Of a stretch of DNA of 37,673 nucleotides, positions 17,008 to 24,468 are shown one piece after another. The notes under the pieces are model-generated. The model made no database searches and was not told where the DNA came from. It saw only the letters and a list, made by a program, of their open reading frames with translations. The translations under genes and the position numbers were made by a program. Location: contig JBGUUX010000042.1 in NCBI GenBank assembly GCA_045133915.1, positions 1 to 37,673 of the forward strand, read 5' to 3'. Position 1 is the first letter of the stretch, and each line of letters starts with the position of its first letter. The stretch comes from RGIG7300 sp045133915 (GTDB lineage: Bacteria > Bacillota > Clostridia > Oscillospirales > CAG-272).

Positions 17008-18015
17008 TCAGGCAAAGAAATGATATTTTGTGGTTGTATGATAGGTTTCGCCTGCACGAAGAACGGTGTTTGTAAAGTTTTCGTGGTTGGGAGAGTCGGG
17101 CCAGCACTGGGTCTCAAGACAGAATGCGTGATGAGGCTCGGACTTAACGCCTCTCTTGTAGAGAATGTCACCGCCCATAAAGCCGCCTGTATAGAGCTGA
17201 ACGCCGGGGAGGTCGGTATATACCTGCATGCCTCTGCCGGAAACCGTATCAATAGCCTCAGCAATAAGTCTCATACCCTCGCCGTTGAGACAGAAGTTGT
17301 CGTCATAATACTCGGTAAGCATGGTGAACTCGCGGAGGTCAAACTTGGTACCCTCAACAGAAGGAAGGTTACCTGTGGGGATAAGCTCAGAGTCTGTCTC
17401 GGTATATCTGTCCGCATCTATACGGATCTTGTGGTTGCAGATATCGCCGCCGTTGAAGCCTGCGAGGTTAAAGTATGCGTGGTTTGTAAGGTTGCAGAGG
17501 GTATCCTTATCGGTGGTAGCAGTATAATCGATAGAAAGTGTGTTATCTTCATCAAAGGTGTAAACTACGGTCACGTCAAGCTTGCCGGGGTAGTTCTCAT
17601 CACCGTCGGGAGAGGTGAGCTTCAGGGTAACGGTGTCATAGCCGTCGTGCTCTGCAACTTCAGAGTCCCATACACGCTTACCGAAGCCTGTAGGACCGCC
17701 GTGGAGGTGGTTGTTGCCGTCGTTTAAGTTAAGGGTTATCTCTTCGCCGTTAAGAGTAAACTTACCCTTGCCGATACGGTTGCCGTAACGGCCTATAAGC
17801 GCGCCCTGGTTCTGGTCCTCTGCCAGATAGTCCTCAAGAGTGTCGTAGCCGCAGGTAACGTCGGCAAAGTTGCCGTCCTTATCGGGAACGTAGATGTCGA
17901 TGATTATTCCGCCGTATTCCATGATCTTAACGGATGCGCCGGAGGAGTTTGTAAGTGTATAGGCAAAGATGTCTCTGCCGTCGGGCATAGTGCCGAAAAC
18001 TTTTCTTGATACCAT
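17008..18015 (-). CDS. galM: Galactose mutarotase (aldose 1-epimerase)
   Basis: Interconverts alpha and beta anomers of galactose or glucose, the first step of the Leloir pathway, in the cytoplasm. The 335-residue length is normal for GalM. Visible motifs are GRYGNRIGKGKF near the N terminus, NHLHGGPTGFGKRVW, the histidine of NHAYFNLAG (catalytic acid region), and ETQCWPDSPNH near the C terminus with the catalytic glutamate. No other galactose gene lies in the window, so this copy may act on sugars from other pathways. It is transcribed divergently from the response regulator at 18137; the two promoters overlap around an inverted repeat. Confidence 0.93.
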   Translation of the reverse strand: MVSRKVFGTMPDGRDIFAYTLTNSSGASVKIMEYGGIIIDIYVPDKDGNFADVTCGYDTLEDYLAEDQNQGALIGRYGNRIGKGKFTLNGEEITLNLNDGNNHLHGGPTGFGKRVWDSEVAEHDGYDTVTLKLTSPDGDENYPGKLDVTVVYTFDEDNTLSIDYTATTDKDTLCNLTNHAYFNLAGFNGGDICNHKIRIDADRYTETDSELIPTGNLPSVEGTKFDLREFTMLTEYYDDNFCLNGEGMRLIAEAIDTVSGRGMQVYTDLPGVQLYTGGFMGGDILYKRGVKSEPHHAFCLETQCWPDSPNHENFTNTVLRAGETYHTTTKYHFFA

Positions 18016-18048
18016 TTTAATATACCTCGCAAATAATTATATATACTC

Positions 18049-18110
18049 ATTATAATATAACATTAGTGCCTTGTCAACTTATTGACAAAGGATATTTTTA
18101 CTGATAAAAT
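18049..18110. promoter_or_regulatory. Divergent promoters for galM and the second two-component system, with shared inverted repeat
   Basis: Minus strand: TTGACA (18077-18072), 17 bp, TATAAT (18054-18049), reading to galM. Plus strand: TTGACA (18082-18087), 17 bp, extended -10 TGATAAAAT (18102-18110), reading to the response regulator. The two -35 boxes form the palindrome TTGTCAA-CTTA-TTGACAA at 18071-18088, so polymerase binding at one promoter should exclude the other, and a dimeric regulator could also bind here. Confidence 0.8.
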
Positions 18111-18136
18111 TAAACTATCAAACCAAGGAGGTGCCT

Positions 18137-18814
18137 ATGACAGACAAAAAGAATATCCTCATAGCCGACGATGAGGCGGAGATACGCGAGGTACTGGAGC
18201 TTCTCCTGACGGGAGAGGGCTATAACGTTATAAGCTGTGCCGACGGTGAGGAGGTACTTGCTTCTGCCTCCGATAATATAGATCTGTATATCCTTGATAT
18301 CGGTATGCCGGGTATGACGGGGTTAAAGGCGGCGACTCTCCTGCGAAGGGAATACGACACCCCCATCATCTTTCTTACCGCCTATTCTACCGAATCGGAC
18401 AAGGTCATGGGCTTTTCGGCAGGTGCAGACGATTATATTGTAAAACCCTTTTCCAACATTGAGCTTCTTATGCGCGTCAAGGCTATTCTCCGAAGAAGCA
18501 GTACGGTGAAAGCAAAAAGCAATACCATCATTCTGAAGGATCTCACCATAGATACGGACAGTCAGTCTGTAACGAGAGCGGGAGAGCGGATAAATCTTAC
18601 CTATACCGAATACGGTATTCTCGTGCTTCTTGCTTCACACCCAAAGAAAATATATTCACTTGATAATATATACGACAGTATCTGGGGAGACGATGCGGTA
18701 GGTGACAGCTCTATTATGGTGCATATTAAGAATCTCCGCAAGAAGATAGGAGACAGCTCCCGTGAGCCGATATATATCAAGACTGCCTGGGGAAGGGGAT
18801 ATTACGTTGATTAA
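18137..18814 (+). CDS. OmpR-family response regulator
   Basis: A 225-residue regulator. The receiver domain has DDE at 11-13, phospho-acceptor D54 (YILDIGMPGMTG) and the conserved Lys in YIVKPF. The winged-helix DNA-binding domain begins near 128 and ends in KTAWGRGYYVD. The ATG at 18137 has SD AAGGAGG five bases upstream; an in-frame GTG at 18131 sits inside that SD and is unlikely. The stop overlaps the kinase start, typical of a coupled pair. Confidence 0.93.
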   Translation: MTDKKNILIADDEAEIREVLELLLTGEGYNVISCADGEEVLASASDNIDLYILDIGMPGMTGLKAATLLRREYDTPIIFLTAYSTESDKVMGFSAGADDYIVKPFSNIELLMRVKAILRRSSTVKAKSNTIILKDLTIDTDSQSVTRAGERINLTYTEYGILVLLASHPKKIYSLDNIYDSIWGDDAVGDSSIMVHIKNLRKKIGDSSREPIYIKTAWGRGYYVD

Positions 18815-19817
18815 AAAAGAAAAAAGACACAGGCTTTCACACGAAATACTCGGTCTGACGTTTCTGTGTTTTCTTATCTCTGCAGCCCTTTGCCTTGTGC
18901 TGTGGGGGATAGGAACTGTCCTTACCGATCATTTATATGAGATCAAGGGTATTACTCCTACAGATATTGATTATGCGGTCAGCAATACGCAGGTGATCGG
19001 TGTTGCGACGGTTATTTCGGCTCTGTTTTTTGCTATACTTTTTCTTATAGTTTTAGGTGAGAGACTGGTATATATCAAACGTATAAGTGATGCCATACGC
19101 TCCTTTGACCATAGCGAAACTCCTCTTGTTTTGCCCCTTGAGGGTTCAAACGAGCTTACGACTCTCGCCGAGACCATAAATTCTATGGCAGAGCGTGACC
19201 GCAGGATAAGAGAGAAGGAAACTCAATTAAACGAAGAAAGGGAACAGCTCGTGCGTTCTCTTTCCCACGATATACGTACACCTCTGACCTCGGTTATGTC
19301 ATACTCCCAGCTTCTTTTGGCAAGGGAGGATATAAGCGGCGAAAGCAGAGAATACGCAGATCATATCTGTCAAAAAGCCCTGCAGATAAAACAGCTTACC
19401 GACGTGCTTCTTGAGGGGGGCAAAAGAGAGCTTGTGCATATAGAGGATATCCGTCTGCTCTGTGAACAGCTTGTATGCGATCTTGAAGCGGAACTGGAGG
19501 AGGATTTTGATATCCGTACCGACGTTGAATGCCCTGCATCGTCCGCCGAGGTGGATATTTCCGAGATAAGAAGGATATTTGACAATCTTATTACCAATAT
19601 ACGTAAATACGCCGACCCAGCCGAAAAGGTAACTCTCAAGATCTGTTCACAGGATAAGGATCTTGTGATAGAGCAGAGTAATTCCGTAAAGCAAACAAGC
19701 TCCGAGGGCCACGGTATGGGACTTAAAAGCATACGCCGTATTGCGGGCAGCTACGGCGGCAGCGTATCGGTAGACAGAGACAAATTTGAGATAAAAATAA
19801 ATCTTCCGATTCTTTAG
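18807..19817 (+). CDS. Membrane sensor histidine kinase with short sensor loop
   Basis: Partner kinase of the preceding regulator, about 336 residues. Two helices lie near 13-38 and 62-84 with only about 25 residues outside, so it may sense within the membrane or through an accessory protein. HisKA has phospho-acceptor His about 154 in SLSHDIRTPLTSVMSYSQLL. In the ATPase domain the N-box (IFDNLITNIRKYAD) and G2 (GHGMGLKSI) are clear, but the G1 box is not the usual DxGxG (the region reads VIEQSNSVKQ). I place the start at TTG 18807, which follows AAGGGGAT and overlaps the regulator stop by 8 bp; GTG 18762 would add 15 residues. A small tandem repeat TTCTTTAGAA spans the stop. Confidence 0.88.
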   Translation: MIKKEKRHRLSHEILGLTFLCFLISAALCLVLWGIGTVLTDHLYEIKGITPTDIDYAVSNTQVIGVATVISALFFAILFLIVLGERLVYIKRISDAIRSFDHSETPLVLPLEGSNELTTLAETINSMAERDRRIREKETQLNEEREQLVRSLSHDIRTPLTSVMSYSQLLLAREDISGESREYADHICQKALQIKQLTDVLLEGGKRELVHIEDIRLLCEQLVCDLEAELEEDFDIRTDVECPASSAEVDISEIRRIFDNLITNIRKYADPAEKVTLKICSQDKDLVIEQSNSVKQTSSEGHGMGLKSIRRIAGSYGGSVSVDRDKFEIKINLPIL

Positions 19818-19916
19818 AATTCTTTAGAATTATATGCCGATTTTCTTTATAAAGGTGTGTTACCATACAGTCACAGGAACAGAAAACCTGAAAAACAAAA
19901 AAGAGAGGTAACAAAT

Positions 19917-20258
19917 ATGTTTACAAGTTTTGATCTTTTGATCGTTGCAGCAATGGGCCTTGCGGCTCTTGGAGTAATGTCCACCGTGCTTATGTTTCTT
20001 ATAAGGAACAGGATCGCAAGAAGAGTATTTATGTACGTCTCGGTTGCTCTGGCACTCTATCTTGCACACGCAGGACTTTATATCAGCGGCGGTATGTTTC
20101 TCGGACAGGCTGCGGTATCCTTTGCGGTAATAGCAGGCTGTGTGGCAGTGGTCGTTCTTGACGTTCTTTCAAAAAAGAATGAAAAGCTCTTCACCCTTGC
20201 CCGTATACTTACCGCAGTTGCAGTAGTGACAGGCTTTGCAAACGCATTACTGTTTTGA
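19917..20258 (+). CDS. Small multi-pass membrane protein, unknown function
   Basis: A 113-residue, very hydrophobic protein with about four predicted helices (near 7-27, 37-54, 57-80 and 92-112) separated by short basic loops such as RNRIARR and KKNEK. I do not recognise a family. It starts at ATG 19917 behind GAGAGGT, 100 bp after the kinase, and is followed by a strong terminator, so it could be an accessory or target of the two-component system. The alternative start at 19857 adds a charged tail without an SD. Confidence 0.7.
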   Translation: MFTSFDLLIVAAMGLAALGVMSTVLMFLIRNRIARRVFMYVSVALALYLAHAGLYISGGMFLGQAAVSFAVIAGCVAVVVLDVLSKKNEKLFTLARILTAVAVVTGFANALLF

Positions 20259-20268
20259 TCGAATGAAG

Positions 20269-20300
20269 AAAACGGTTGCCGAAATTACGGCAACCGTTTT
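20269..20300 (+). terminator. Rho-independent terminator
   Basis: AAAACGGTTGCCG pairs with CGGCAACCGTTTT around AAATTA, followed by TTGCTTG. The flank GAAGAAAACGGTTG also occurs in the terminator at 32347, which suggests a related terminator sequence used twice. Confidence 0.88.
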
Positions 20301-20303
20301 TGC

Positions 20304-20332
20304 TTGATTTTTTATATACCCTATGATATAAT
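20304..20332 (+). promoter_or_regulatory. Promoter of the fic gene
   Basis: TTGATT (20304-20309), 17-bp spacer, TATAAT (20327-20332) with an upstream TG (extended -10). Confidence 0.65.
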
Positions 20333-20359
20333 ATTCAAATAAAAGACATAGGAGACGGT

Positions 20360-21130
20360 ATGAAAAACAAACAGCCACCTTTTGAGATAACCGGTAATAT
20401 CCTGACCCTTGTTGCTGATATATCAGAGCTTGTAGGACGTGTTTCAGGTGTAGCAGGATTGTCATCCAACCCCAGATTGCGCCGCACAAACCGAATCCGT
20501 ACTATATACGGTTCTCTTGCTATAGAACAGAATTCGCTTGATCTAGATCAGGTTACTGCCGTTATCGACGGAAAGCACGTTTTAGCGCCGCCTGCCGATA
20601 TTGCAGAGGTCAAGAATGCATACGAAATATATGAACGTCTGGATGAGCTTGATCCTTACGATATAGAAGATCTGTTTGTTGCTCACAGTATTATGACAAG
20701 GGGCTTAGTGGGAGAGTCGGGCGTTTTTCGCAGTCGCCCCGTAGGGGTTGCGGATGCAGAGGGTAATATTATTCATTTCGGAACCTTACCTCAGTACGTT
20801 CCGAAACTTATTTCGGAGCTTATTGACTGGACAAAGCAAAGTGATATGCATATGCTTATACGAAGCTGTGTTTTTCACTATGAATTCGAACTGATACACC
20901 CCTTTGCTGACGGTAATGGGCGTGTAGGCAGGCTTTGGCATACATTGCTTTTGTCAAAATGGAACCCTATCTTTGCTTGGCTGCCGGTTGAGTCTATCAT
21001 ACACGAAAATCAAAAAGAGTATTATAAAGCGATAAATATCTCCAATGCCCAAGGCGAATCCACGGTGTTTATAGAATTTATGCTCTCGGTGATAAAAACA
21101 GCACTTACAGAAGCTATCGAAAACACATAG
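20360..21130 (+). CDS. Fic-domain protein (putative AMPylator)
   Basis: Fic proteins usually transfer AMP from ATP to hydroxyls on target proteins. The 256-residue protein carries the complete motif HPFADGNGRVGRLW, including catalytic His and the GNGR phosphate-binding loop, and a flap region before it. The N-terminal segment GSLAIEQNSLDLDQV resembles the class II inhibitory helix ([S/T]xxxE[G/N]); the inhibitory Glu is present, but the following residue is Q rather than G or N. It has its own promoter and SD AGGAGAC. The next gene, 33 bp on, is of unknown function and could be a partner. The targets are unknown. Confidence 0.88.
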   Translation: MKNKQPPFEITGNILTLVADISELVGRVSGVAGLSSNPRLRRTNRIRTIYGSLAIEQNSLDLDQVTAVIDGKHVLAPPADIAEVKNAYEIYERLDELDPYDIEDLFVAHSIMTRGLVGESGVFRSRPVGVADAEGNIIHFGTLPQYVPKLISELIDWTKQSDMHMLIRSCVFHYEFELIHPFADGNGRVGRLWHTLLLSKWNPIFAWLPVESIIHENQKEYYKAINISNAQGESTVFIEFMLSVIKTALTEAIENT

Positions 21131-21163
21131 AACACTAACTGGAAAAATAAGGAGGATAAAAAT

Positions 21164-21703
21164 ATGATGTTTTCGGAAATGTTTCTTGAACAGAATGCAG
21201 ATCAGATAGATTACAACGGTAAAACCATCAATTCGTGTTATAGTGTAAAAGAACAAGGAATATATAATATTAAATTTTCTATTATCAGTACGTCCTCTGA
21301 TTATACACAAGCTATAAATATACATTTTATTGATTTCGAGGGACGGGTGTTTGTAAACGGTAGAGAACACCGACTTTCTGAAAGCGGCTTTCCACAGCTT
21401 CTGTTTTCGGAAAAAGAAATATCGTCAGTTGAAGTTAAGATCGAATTACAACAGGGCAGTTTTGTTATATGTAATGCTTCCGACCCTATCGGAACCGATG
21501 AGATATGGTATTCATTATATGGCAACTGTGCAATGATAATTGAAAAATATAATGATTCACATTATAGATTTTATTGTAACGACCACGAATATGATGATGA
21601 TTTTGATGATATGATATTTGATATGCGGATCAATGACGAAAAGGTAAAATCAACGGGTAAAATTAGATTGTTCGATCTGATCAAAGGTCGGCTGTCAGAT
21701 TAA
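21164..21703 (+). CDS. Unknown acidic protein downstream of fic
   Basis: A 179-residue soluble protein with no signal peptide or membrane helix. It appears beta-rich, and the C-terminal part contains an acidic cluster (NDHEYDDDFDDMIFD). I recognise no family. It starts at the first of two ATGs behind AAGGAGG and lies 33 bp after fic, so it is probably co-transcribed. It is more AT-rich than its neighbours, which may indicate more recent acquisition. An antitoxin, immunity or target role with Fic is possible but not supported by a motif. Confidence 0.72.
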   Translation: MMFSEMFLEQNADQIDYNGKTINSCYSVKEQGIYNIKFSIISTSSDYTQAINIHFIDFEGRVFVNGREHRLSESGFPQLLFSEKEISSVEVKIELQQGSFVICNASDPIGTDEIWYSLYGNCAMIIEKYNDSHYRFYCNDHEYDDDFDDMIFDMRINDEKVKSTGKIRLFDLIKGRLSD

Positions 21704-21717
21704 AGAGAAAACTGATG

Positions 21718-21737
21718 AAGGCTGAGAAATCAGCCTT
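21718..21737 (+). terminator. Terminator after the fic pair
   Basis: AAGGCTGA/TCAGCCTT with a GAAA loop, followed by TCTTTAATTT. Confidence 0.8.
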
Positions 21738-21761
21738 TCTTTAATTTATTTTCATTAAAGA

Positions 21762-21791
21762 TTGACAAATCGGGCAGAATAGTAGTATAAT
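21762..21791 (+). promoter_or_regulatory. Promoter of the transketolase operon
   Basis: TTGACA (21762-21767), 18-bp spacer, TATAAT (21786-21791), 46 bp before the start codon. Confidence 0.8.
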
Positions 21792-21837
21792 ATATGAGAA
21801 TATGCAAATAAAAAACTATTTATATATGGAGGACAAT

Positions 21838-22665
21838 ATGGAACAGGCAAAATTGACTATGCTTAAAGAACATGCCAACAACATCAGACTTGGCGCTCTT
21901 GAGGCAGTGTACAGTGCATCTTCCGGACATCCCGGCGGATCTCTTTCTATAGCAGATCTGCTTTCTTATCTCTACTTTGCAGAGATGAAGGTTGACGCAA
22001 AGAACCCCGATTGGGAGGACAGAGACAGACTCGTTCTTTCCAAGGGTCATACAGCTCCCGCACTTTATGCGGCTCTGGCTGAGGCAGGCTTTATACCCAA
22101 GGAGGATCTCAAGACCTTCCGTCAGGTAGACAGCTACCTTCAGGGTCACCCCGATATGAAGCATACTCCCGGTGTCGATATGACGTCCGGTTCTCTGGGG
22201 CTCGGTATCTCCGCGGCTTGCGGTATGGCTCTCTCCGGTAAGATCAGAAACAAGGATTACCGTGTGTTCACCATCCTCGGTGACGGTGAGCTTGGTGAGG
22301 GTCAGGTCTGGGAGGCTGCAATGTTTGCAGGTCACTACGATCTTGACAACCTCTGTGCTTTCGTAGACTGGAACGGTCTCCAGATCGACGGTCCCATTGC
22401 TGAGGTTATGGATTCCACACCTATCGACAAGAAGTTCGAGGCATTTGGCTGGAACGTAGTTATGATCGACGGTCATAACTTTGACGAGATCGCAGCAGCT
22501 GTTGAAAACTTCAAGGCAACAAGCGGCAAGCCCACCTGCGTTGTTATGAAGACAGTTAAGGGTAAGGGCGTTTCCTTCATGGAGAATCAGTGCGGCTGGC
22601 ACGGTTCTGCACCTAACAAGGAACAGTATGAGCAGGCAGTAGCAGAGCTTACTGCAAATAACTAA
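21838..22665 (+). CDS. Transketolase, N-terminal (ThDP-binding) subunit
   Basis: Binds thiamine diphosphate pyrophosphate and, with the next gene product, transfers two-carbon ketol units in the non-oxidative pentose phosphate pathway. The 275-residue protein covers only the PP domain: SGHPGGSLSIADLLSYLYF, SKGHTAPALYAAL, and the ThDP motif GDGELGEGQVWEAAMFAGHY followed by the distal Asn in DWNGLQID. The start at 21838 has GGAGGAC five bases upstream; longer in-frame starts lack an SD. Split transketolases of this kind are common in Clostridia and Archaea, so the shortness is not a truncation. Codon use is strongly biased (CTT, GGT, GTA), as expected for a highly expressed gene. Confidence 0.94.
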   Translation: MEQAKLTMLKEHANNIRLGALEAVYSASSGHPGGSLSIADLLSYLYFAEMKVDAKNPDWEDRDRLVLSKGHTAPALYAALAEAGFIPKEDLKTFRQVDSYLQGHPDMKHTPGVDMTSGSLGLGISAACGMALSGKIRNKDYRVFTILGDGELGEGQVWEAAMFAGHYDLDNLCAFVDWNGLQIDGPIAEVMDSTPIDKKFEAFGWNVVMIDGHNFDEIAAAVENFKATSGKPTCVVMKTVKGKGVSFMENQCGWHGSAPNKEQYEQAVAELTANN

Positions 22666-22679
22666 GGAGGTATCGAGAG

Positions 22680-23618
22680 ATGGCAGATAAGATAGCAACC
22701 AGAGAAGCGTACGGTAATGCGCTTGCAGAACTTGGCGAAAAGTATGATTTTGTAGTTCTCGATGCTGACCTTGCAGCAGCTACAAAGACAGGTGTATTCA
22801 GAAAGAAGTTCCCCGAAAGACATTTCGAATGCGGTATCGCAGAGGGTAACATGATGACAGTAGCAGCAGGTATTGCTTCTACCGGTATGATCCCCTTTGT
22901 TTCTACATTTGCAATGTTCGCAGCCGGCAGAGCCTTCGAGCAGGTTCGTAACAGCATCGGCTATCCCCACCTCAACGTTAAGATCGGTGCTACCCACGCA
23001 GGTATCTCCGTAGGTGAGGACGGCGCAACTCATCAGTGTAACGAGGATATTGCAACCATGCGTACCATCCCCGGCATGACAATTATCAATCCCGCTGACG
23101 CAATCGAGGCAAGAGCTTGTGTTGAGGCAGCTATTAATCACGACGGTCCCGTTTACATGCGATTCGGACGTCTCGCTATCCCCACCCTTTACGGCGACGA
23201 CTACAAGTTCGAGCTTGGCAAGGGCGTTATGATGAGCGAGGGTAAGGACGTAACTATCGTTGCAACAGGTCTTATGGTTCATAAGGCACTTGAGGCTAAG
23301 GAGCTTCTTAAGAACGAAGGTATCGATGCTGAGGTTATCAACATCCACACCATCAAGCCCCTTGACCGTGACATGGTTATCGCTTCCGCTAAGAAGACCG
23401 GCTGTGTAGTAACAGCAGAAGAGCACAACATCATCGGCGGTCTTGGTTCCGCTGTAGCAGAGGCTCTCTCCGAGACCTGCCCCGTTCCCGTACTCCGTGT
23501 AGGTGTAGAGGATCAGTTCGGCCGTTCCGGTAAGGTTCCTCCCCTGCTTGAGCTCTACGGTCTTACTGCAGAGAACATCGCAGCTAAGGCTAAGGCTTCT
23601 ATCGCACTCAAGAAGTAA
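22680..23618 (+). CDS. Transketolase, C-terminal (pyrimidine-binding) subunit
   Basis: Second half of the two-part transketolase, 312 aa. It contains the Pyr domain (FVVLDADLAAATKTGVF, ERHFECGIAEGNMMTVAAG with the conserved catalytic Glu, and HAGISVGEDGATHQ) and the C-terminal transketolase domain (VTAEEHNIIGGLGSAVAEAL). It begins 14 bp after the first subunit behind AAGGAGG and ends just before a strong terminator. Both subunits are expected to form an alpha2beta2 enzyme. Confidence 0.94.
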   Translation: MADKIATREAYGNALAELGEKYDFVVLDADLAAATKTGVFRKKFPERHFECGIAEGNMMTVAAGIASTGMIPFVSTFAMFAAGRAFEQVRNSIGYPHLNVKIGATHAGISVGEDGATHQCNEDIATMRTIPGMTIINPADAIEARACVEAAINHDGPVYMRFGRLAIPTLYGDDYKFELGKGVMMSEGKDVTIVATGLMVHKALEAKELLKNEGIDAEVINIHTIKPLDRDMVIASAKKTGCVVTAEEHNIIGGLGSAVAEALSETCPVPVLRVGVEDQFGRSGKVPPLLELYGLTAENIAAKAKASIALKK

Positions 23619-23622
23619 TATA

Positions 23623-23648
23623 AAAAGCACTCCGCAAGGGGTGCTTTT
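23623..23648 (+). terminator. Terminator of the transketolase operon
   Basis: AAAAGCACTCC pairs with GGGGTGCTTTT (one T-G wobble) around GCAA, followed by ATATT. Confidence 0.85.
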
Positions 23649-23657
23649 ATATTACTT

Positions 23658-23690
23658 AATGCAGAATGCAGAGTGCAGAATGCAAAATTA
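23658..23690 (+). repeat. Heptamer array, left end of the XRE module
   Basis: Four copies of the heptamer AATGCAG with variants AGTGCAG and AATGCAA, then AATTA. It has the same unit and orientation as 15243-15276 and is inverted relative to 24434-24468. Confidence 0.85.
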
Positions 23691-23696
23691 AGGAAC

Positions 23697-23724
23697 AAAG
23701 GTGTTGCAGTAATGCAACACCTTT
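23697..23724 (-). terminator. Terminator of the XRE gene, identical to 24339-24366
   Basis: A perfect 12-bp stem, AAAGGTGTTGCA and its complement around GTAA, starts 3 bases beyond the XRE stop. The whole 28 bp recurs unchanged at the other end of the module. Confidence 0.85.
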
Positions 23725-23726
23725 CA

Positions 23727-24062
23727 CTAATTTGAGTATAGATTTATACATTCGTCTATAATGTTTTCTACAGTTCTGAGCTGAGAAGGAGAGAGCTTGC
23801 TCAGCTTATTCGACAAAAGAAGTAGGTCTTTATCTACGATCGTTCCTGTGAGCAGATAGTCCGCACTTACTTCCAGTGCCTCTGCGATCTTCAAGAGATT
23901 TTCGGGACGCATAGCTCTTTTACCGCCCTCGGCATAAGAAATGAACTGAGGTGTCAGATCTCCTTTTTCCGCCAGTTCTTCCTGTGTAAGTCCCAATTTG
24001 TTTCTACGTTCAATGATGCGCTTGCCAATCTCCTGTAAGCAAACATCCTTCACCTTTATCAC
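23727..24062 (-). CDS. XRE/Cro-CI family transcriptional regulator
   Basis: A 111-residue DNA-binding protein. The helix-turn-helix covers about 10-68 (IGKRIIERRNKLGLTQEELA, then TPQFISYAEGGKRAM and the closing LLKIAEALEVSADYLL). The C-terminal 40 residues (LSKLSPSQLRTVENIIDECI) resemble the short dimerisation tail of SinR/Xre-like regulators. The GTG at 24062 is the first start, with an imperfect SD (AAGAGG); GTG 24053 is an alternative. It is divergent from the small Cys-rich gene, and an inverted repeat over that gene's -35 box is a plausible operator. Confidence 0.88.
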   Translation of the reverse strand: MIKVKDVCLQEIGKRIIERRNKLGLTQEELAEKGDLTPQFISYAEGGKRAMRPENLLKIAEALEVSADYLLTGTIVDKDLLLLSNKLSKLSPSQLRTVENIIDECINLYSN

Positions 24063-24080
24063 CGCCTCTTCTTTTGTTTG

Positions 24081-24149
24081 ATTATATCCACATTCCGTGA
24101 TAAAATTAATCGTTAACTGTTGACAAAAATCAACAACAAGCGATATAAT
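24081..24149. promoter_or_regulatory. Divergent promoter region with candidate XRE operator
   Basis: Plus strand: TTGACA (24120-24125), 18 bp, TATAAT (24144-24149), reading to the small gene. Minus strand: TATAAT at 24086-24081 with a poor -35, reading to the XRE gene. TGTTGA-CAAAAA-TCAACA at 24118-24135 is a perfect inverted repeat over the plus-strand -35 box, next to the palindrome GTTAAC (24112-24117). Confidence 0.7.
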
Positions 24150-24172
24150 GGAGAAAAACGGAGGATGATTTT

Positions 24173-24340
24173 ATGATATGTGAGAATATTTATTGCATTT
24201 ACAACAATGATGGGAGATGTATCACAGAGGACGTAGAGCTTGATATTCAAGGAAAATGTACAAGCTGTGTATATGTAGATATAGATGATGAATATCTTAA
24301 AAGAAAAAAGAAAGAGATTTTAGAACAATATAATGACTAA
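24173..24340 (+). CDS. Small cysteine-rich protein (55 aa), possible metal binder
   Basis: The frame MICENIYCIYNNDGRCITED continues to DIQGKCTSCVYVDIDDEYLK and ends KKKEILEQYND. Five cysteines (C3, C8, C16, C29, C32) include a CxxC pair, a pattern that often binds zinc or iron; the C terminus is a charged helix. GGAGGATG lies 6-9 bases before the ATG and a canonical promoter lies upstream, so it is very likely translated. I recall similar short cysteine-rich proteins in Clostridia with no assigned function. It is divergent from the XRE gene and ends inside its own terminator. Confidence 0.8.
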   Translation: MICENIYCIYNNDGRCITEDVELDIQGKCTSCVYVDIDDEYLKRKKKEILEQYND

Positions 24341-24366
24341 AGGTGTTGCAGTAATGCAACACCTTT
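24339..24366 (+). terminator. Terminator of the small Cys-rich gene
   Basis: The same 28-bp hairpin as at 23697-23724, overlapping the TAA stop and followed by GTTGTTTATTG. Confidence 0.85.
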
Positions 24367-24402
24367 GTTGTTTATTGATTGGCAAATGCAAACAAAAAAG
24401 AA

Positions 24403-24428
24403 GCATTTTGACCGTTAGGTCAAAATGC
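24403..24428 (-). terminator. Terminator of the CofE-family gene
   Basis: GCATTTTGACC and GGTCAAAATGC pair perfectly around GTTA; on the minus strand the stem is followed by TTCTTTTTTG. It lies just inside the right heptamer array, so the array sits between the CofE stop codon and its terminator. Confidence 0.75.
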
Positions 24429-24433
24429 CTCAT

Positions 24434-24468
24434 TAATTCTGCATTCTGCATTTTGCATTCTGCACTTA
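24434..24468 (-). repeat. Heptamer array, right end of the XRE module
   Basis: Four copies of ATTCTGC (one ATTTTGC) preceded by TTA, inverted relative to 23658-23690. It touches the stop codon of the CofE-family gene (24466-24468). Confidence 0.85.

Noticed and set aside
16990..17727. Open frame of 245 codons antisense to galM
   Set aside because: It lies opposite a clear GalM coding sequence with conserved motifs, has no SD and shows no family resemblance; codon-bias shadow.
21838..23618. Frameshifted or broken transketolase
   Set aside because: Each half has its own SD and start and covers complete domains; two-subunit transketolases are normal in this group.
21820..23630. Two long antisense open frames (292 and 322 codons) opposite the transketolase genes
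   Set aside because: Highly biased codons in the transketolase genes leave the opposite strand open by chance. The frames are rich in Cys and low in recognisable motifs.
23658..24468. Heptamer arrays as a CRISPR
   Set aside because: The units are 7 bp with no unique spacers and no cas genes are present.
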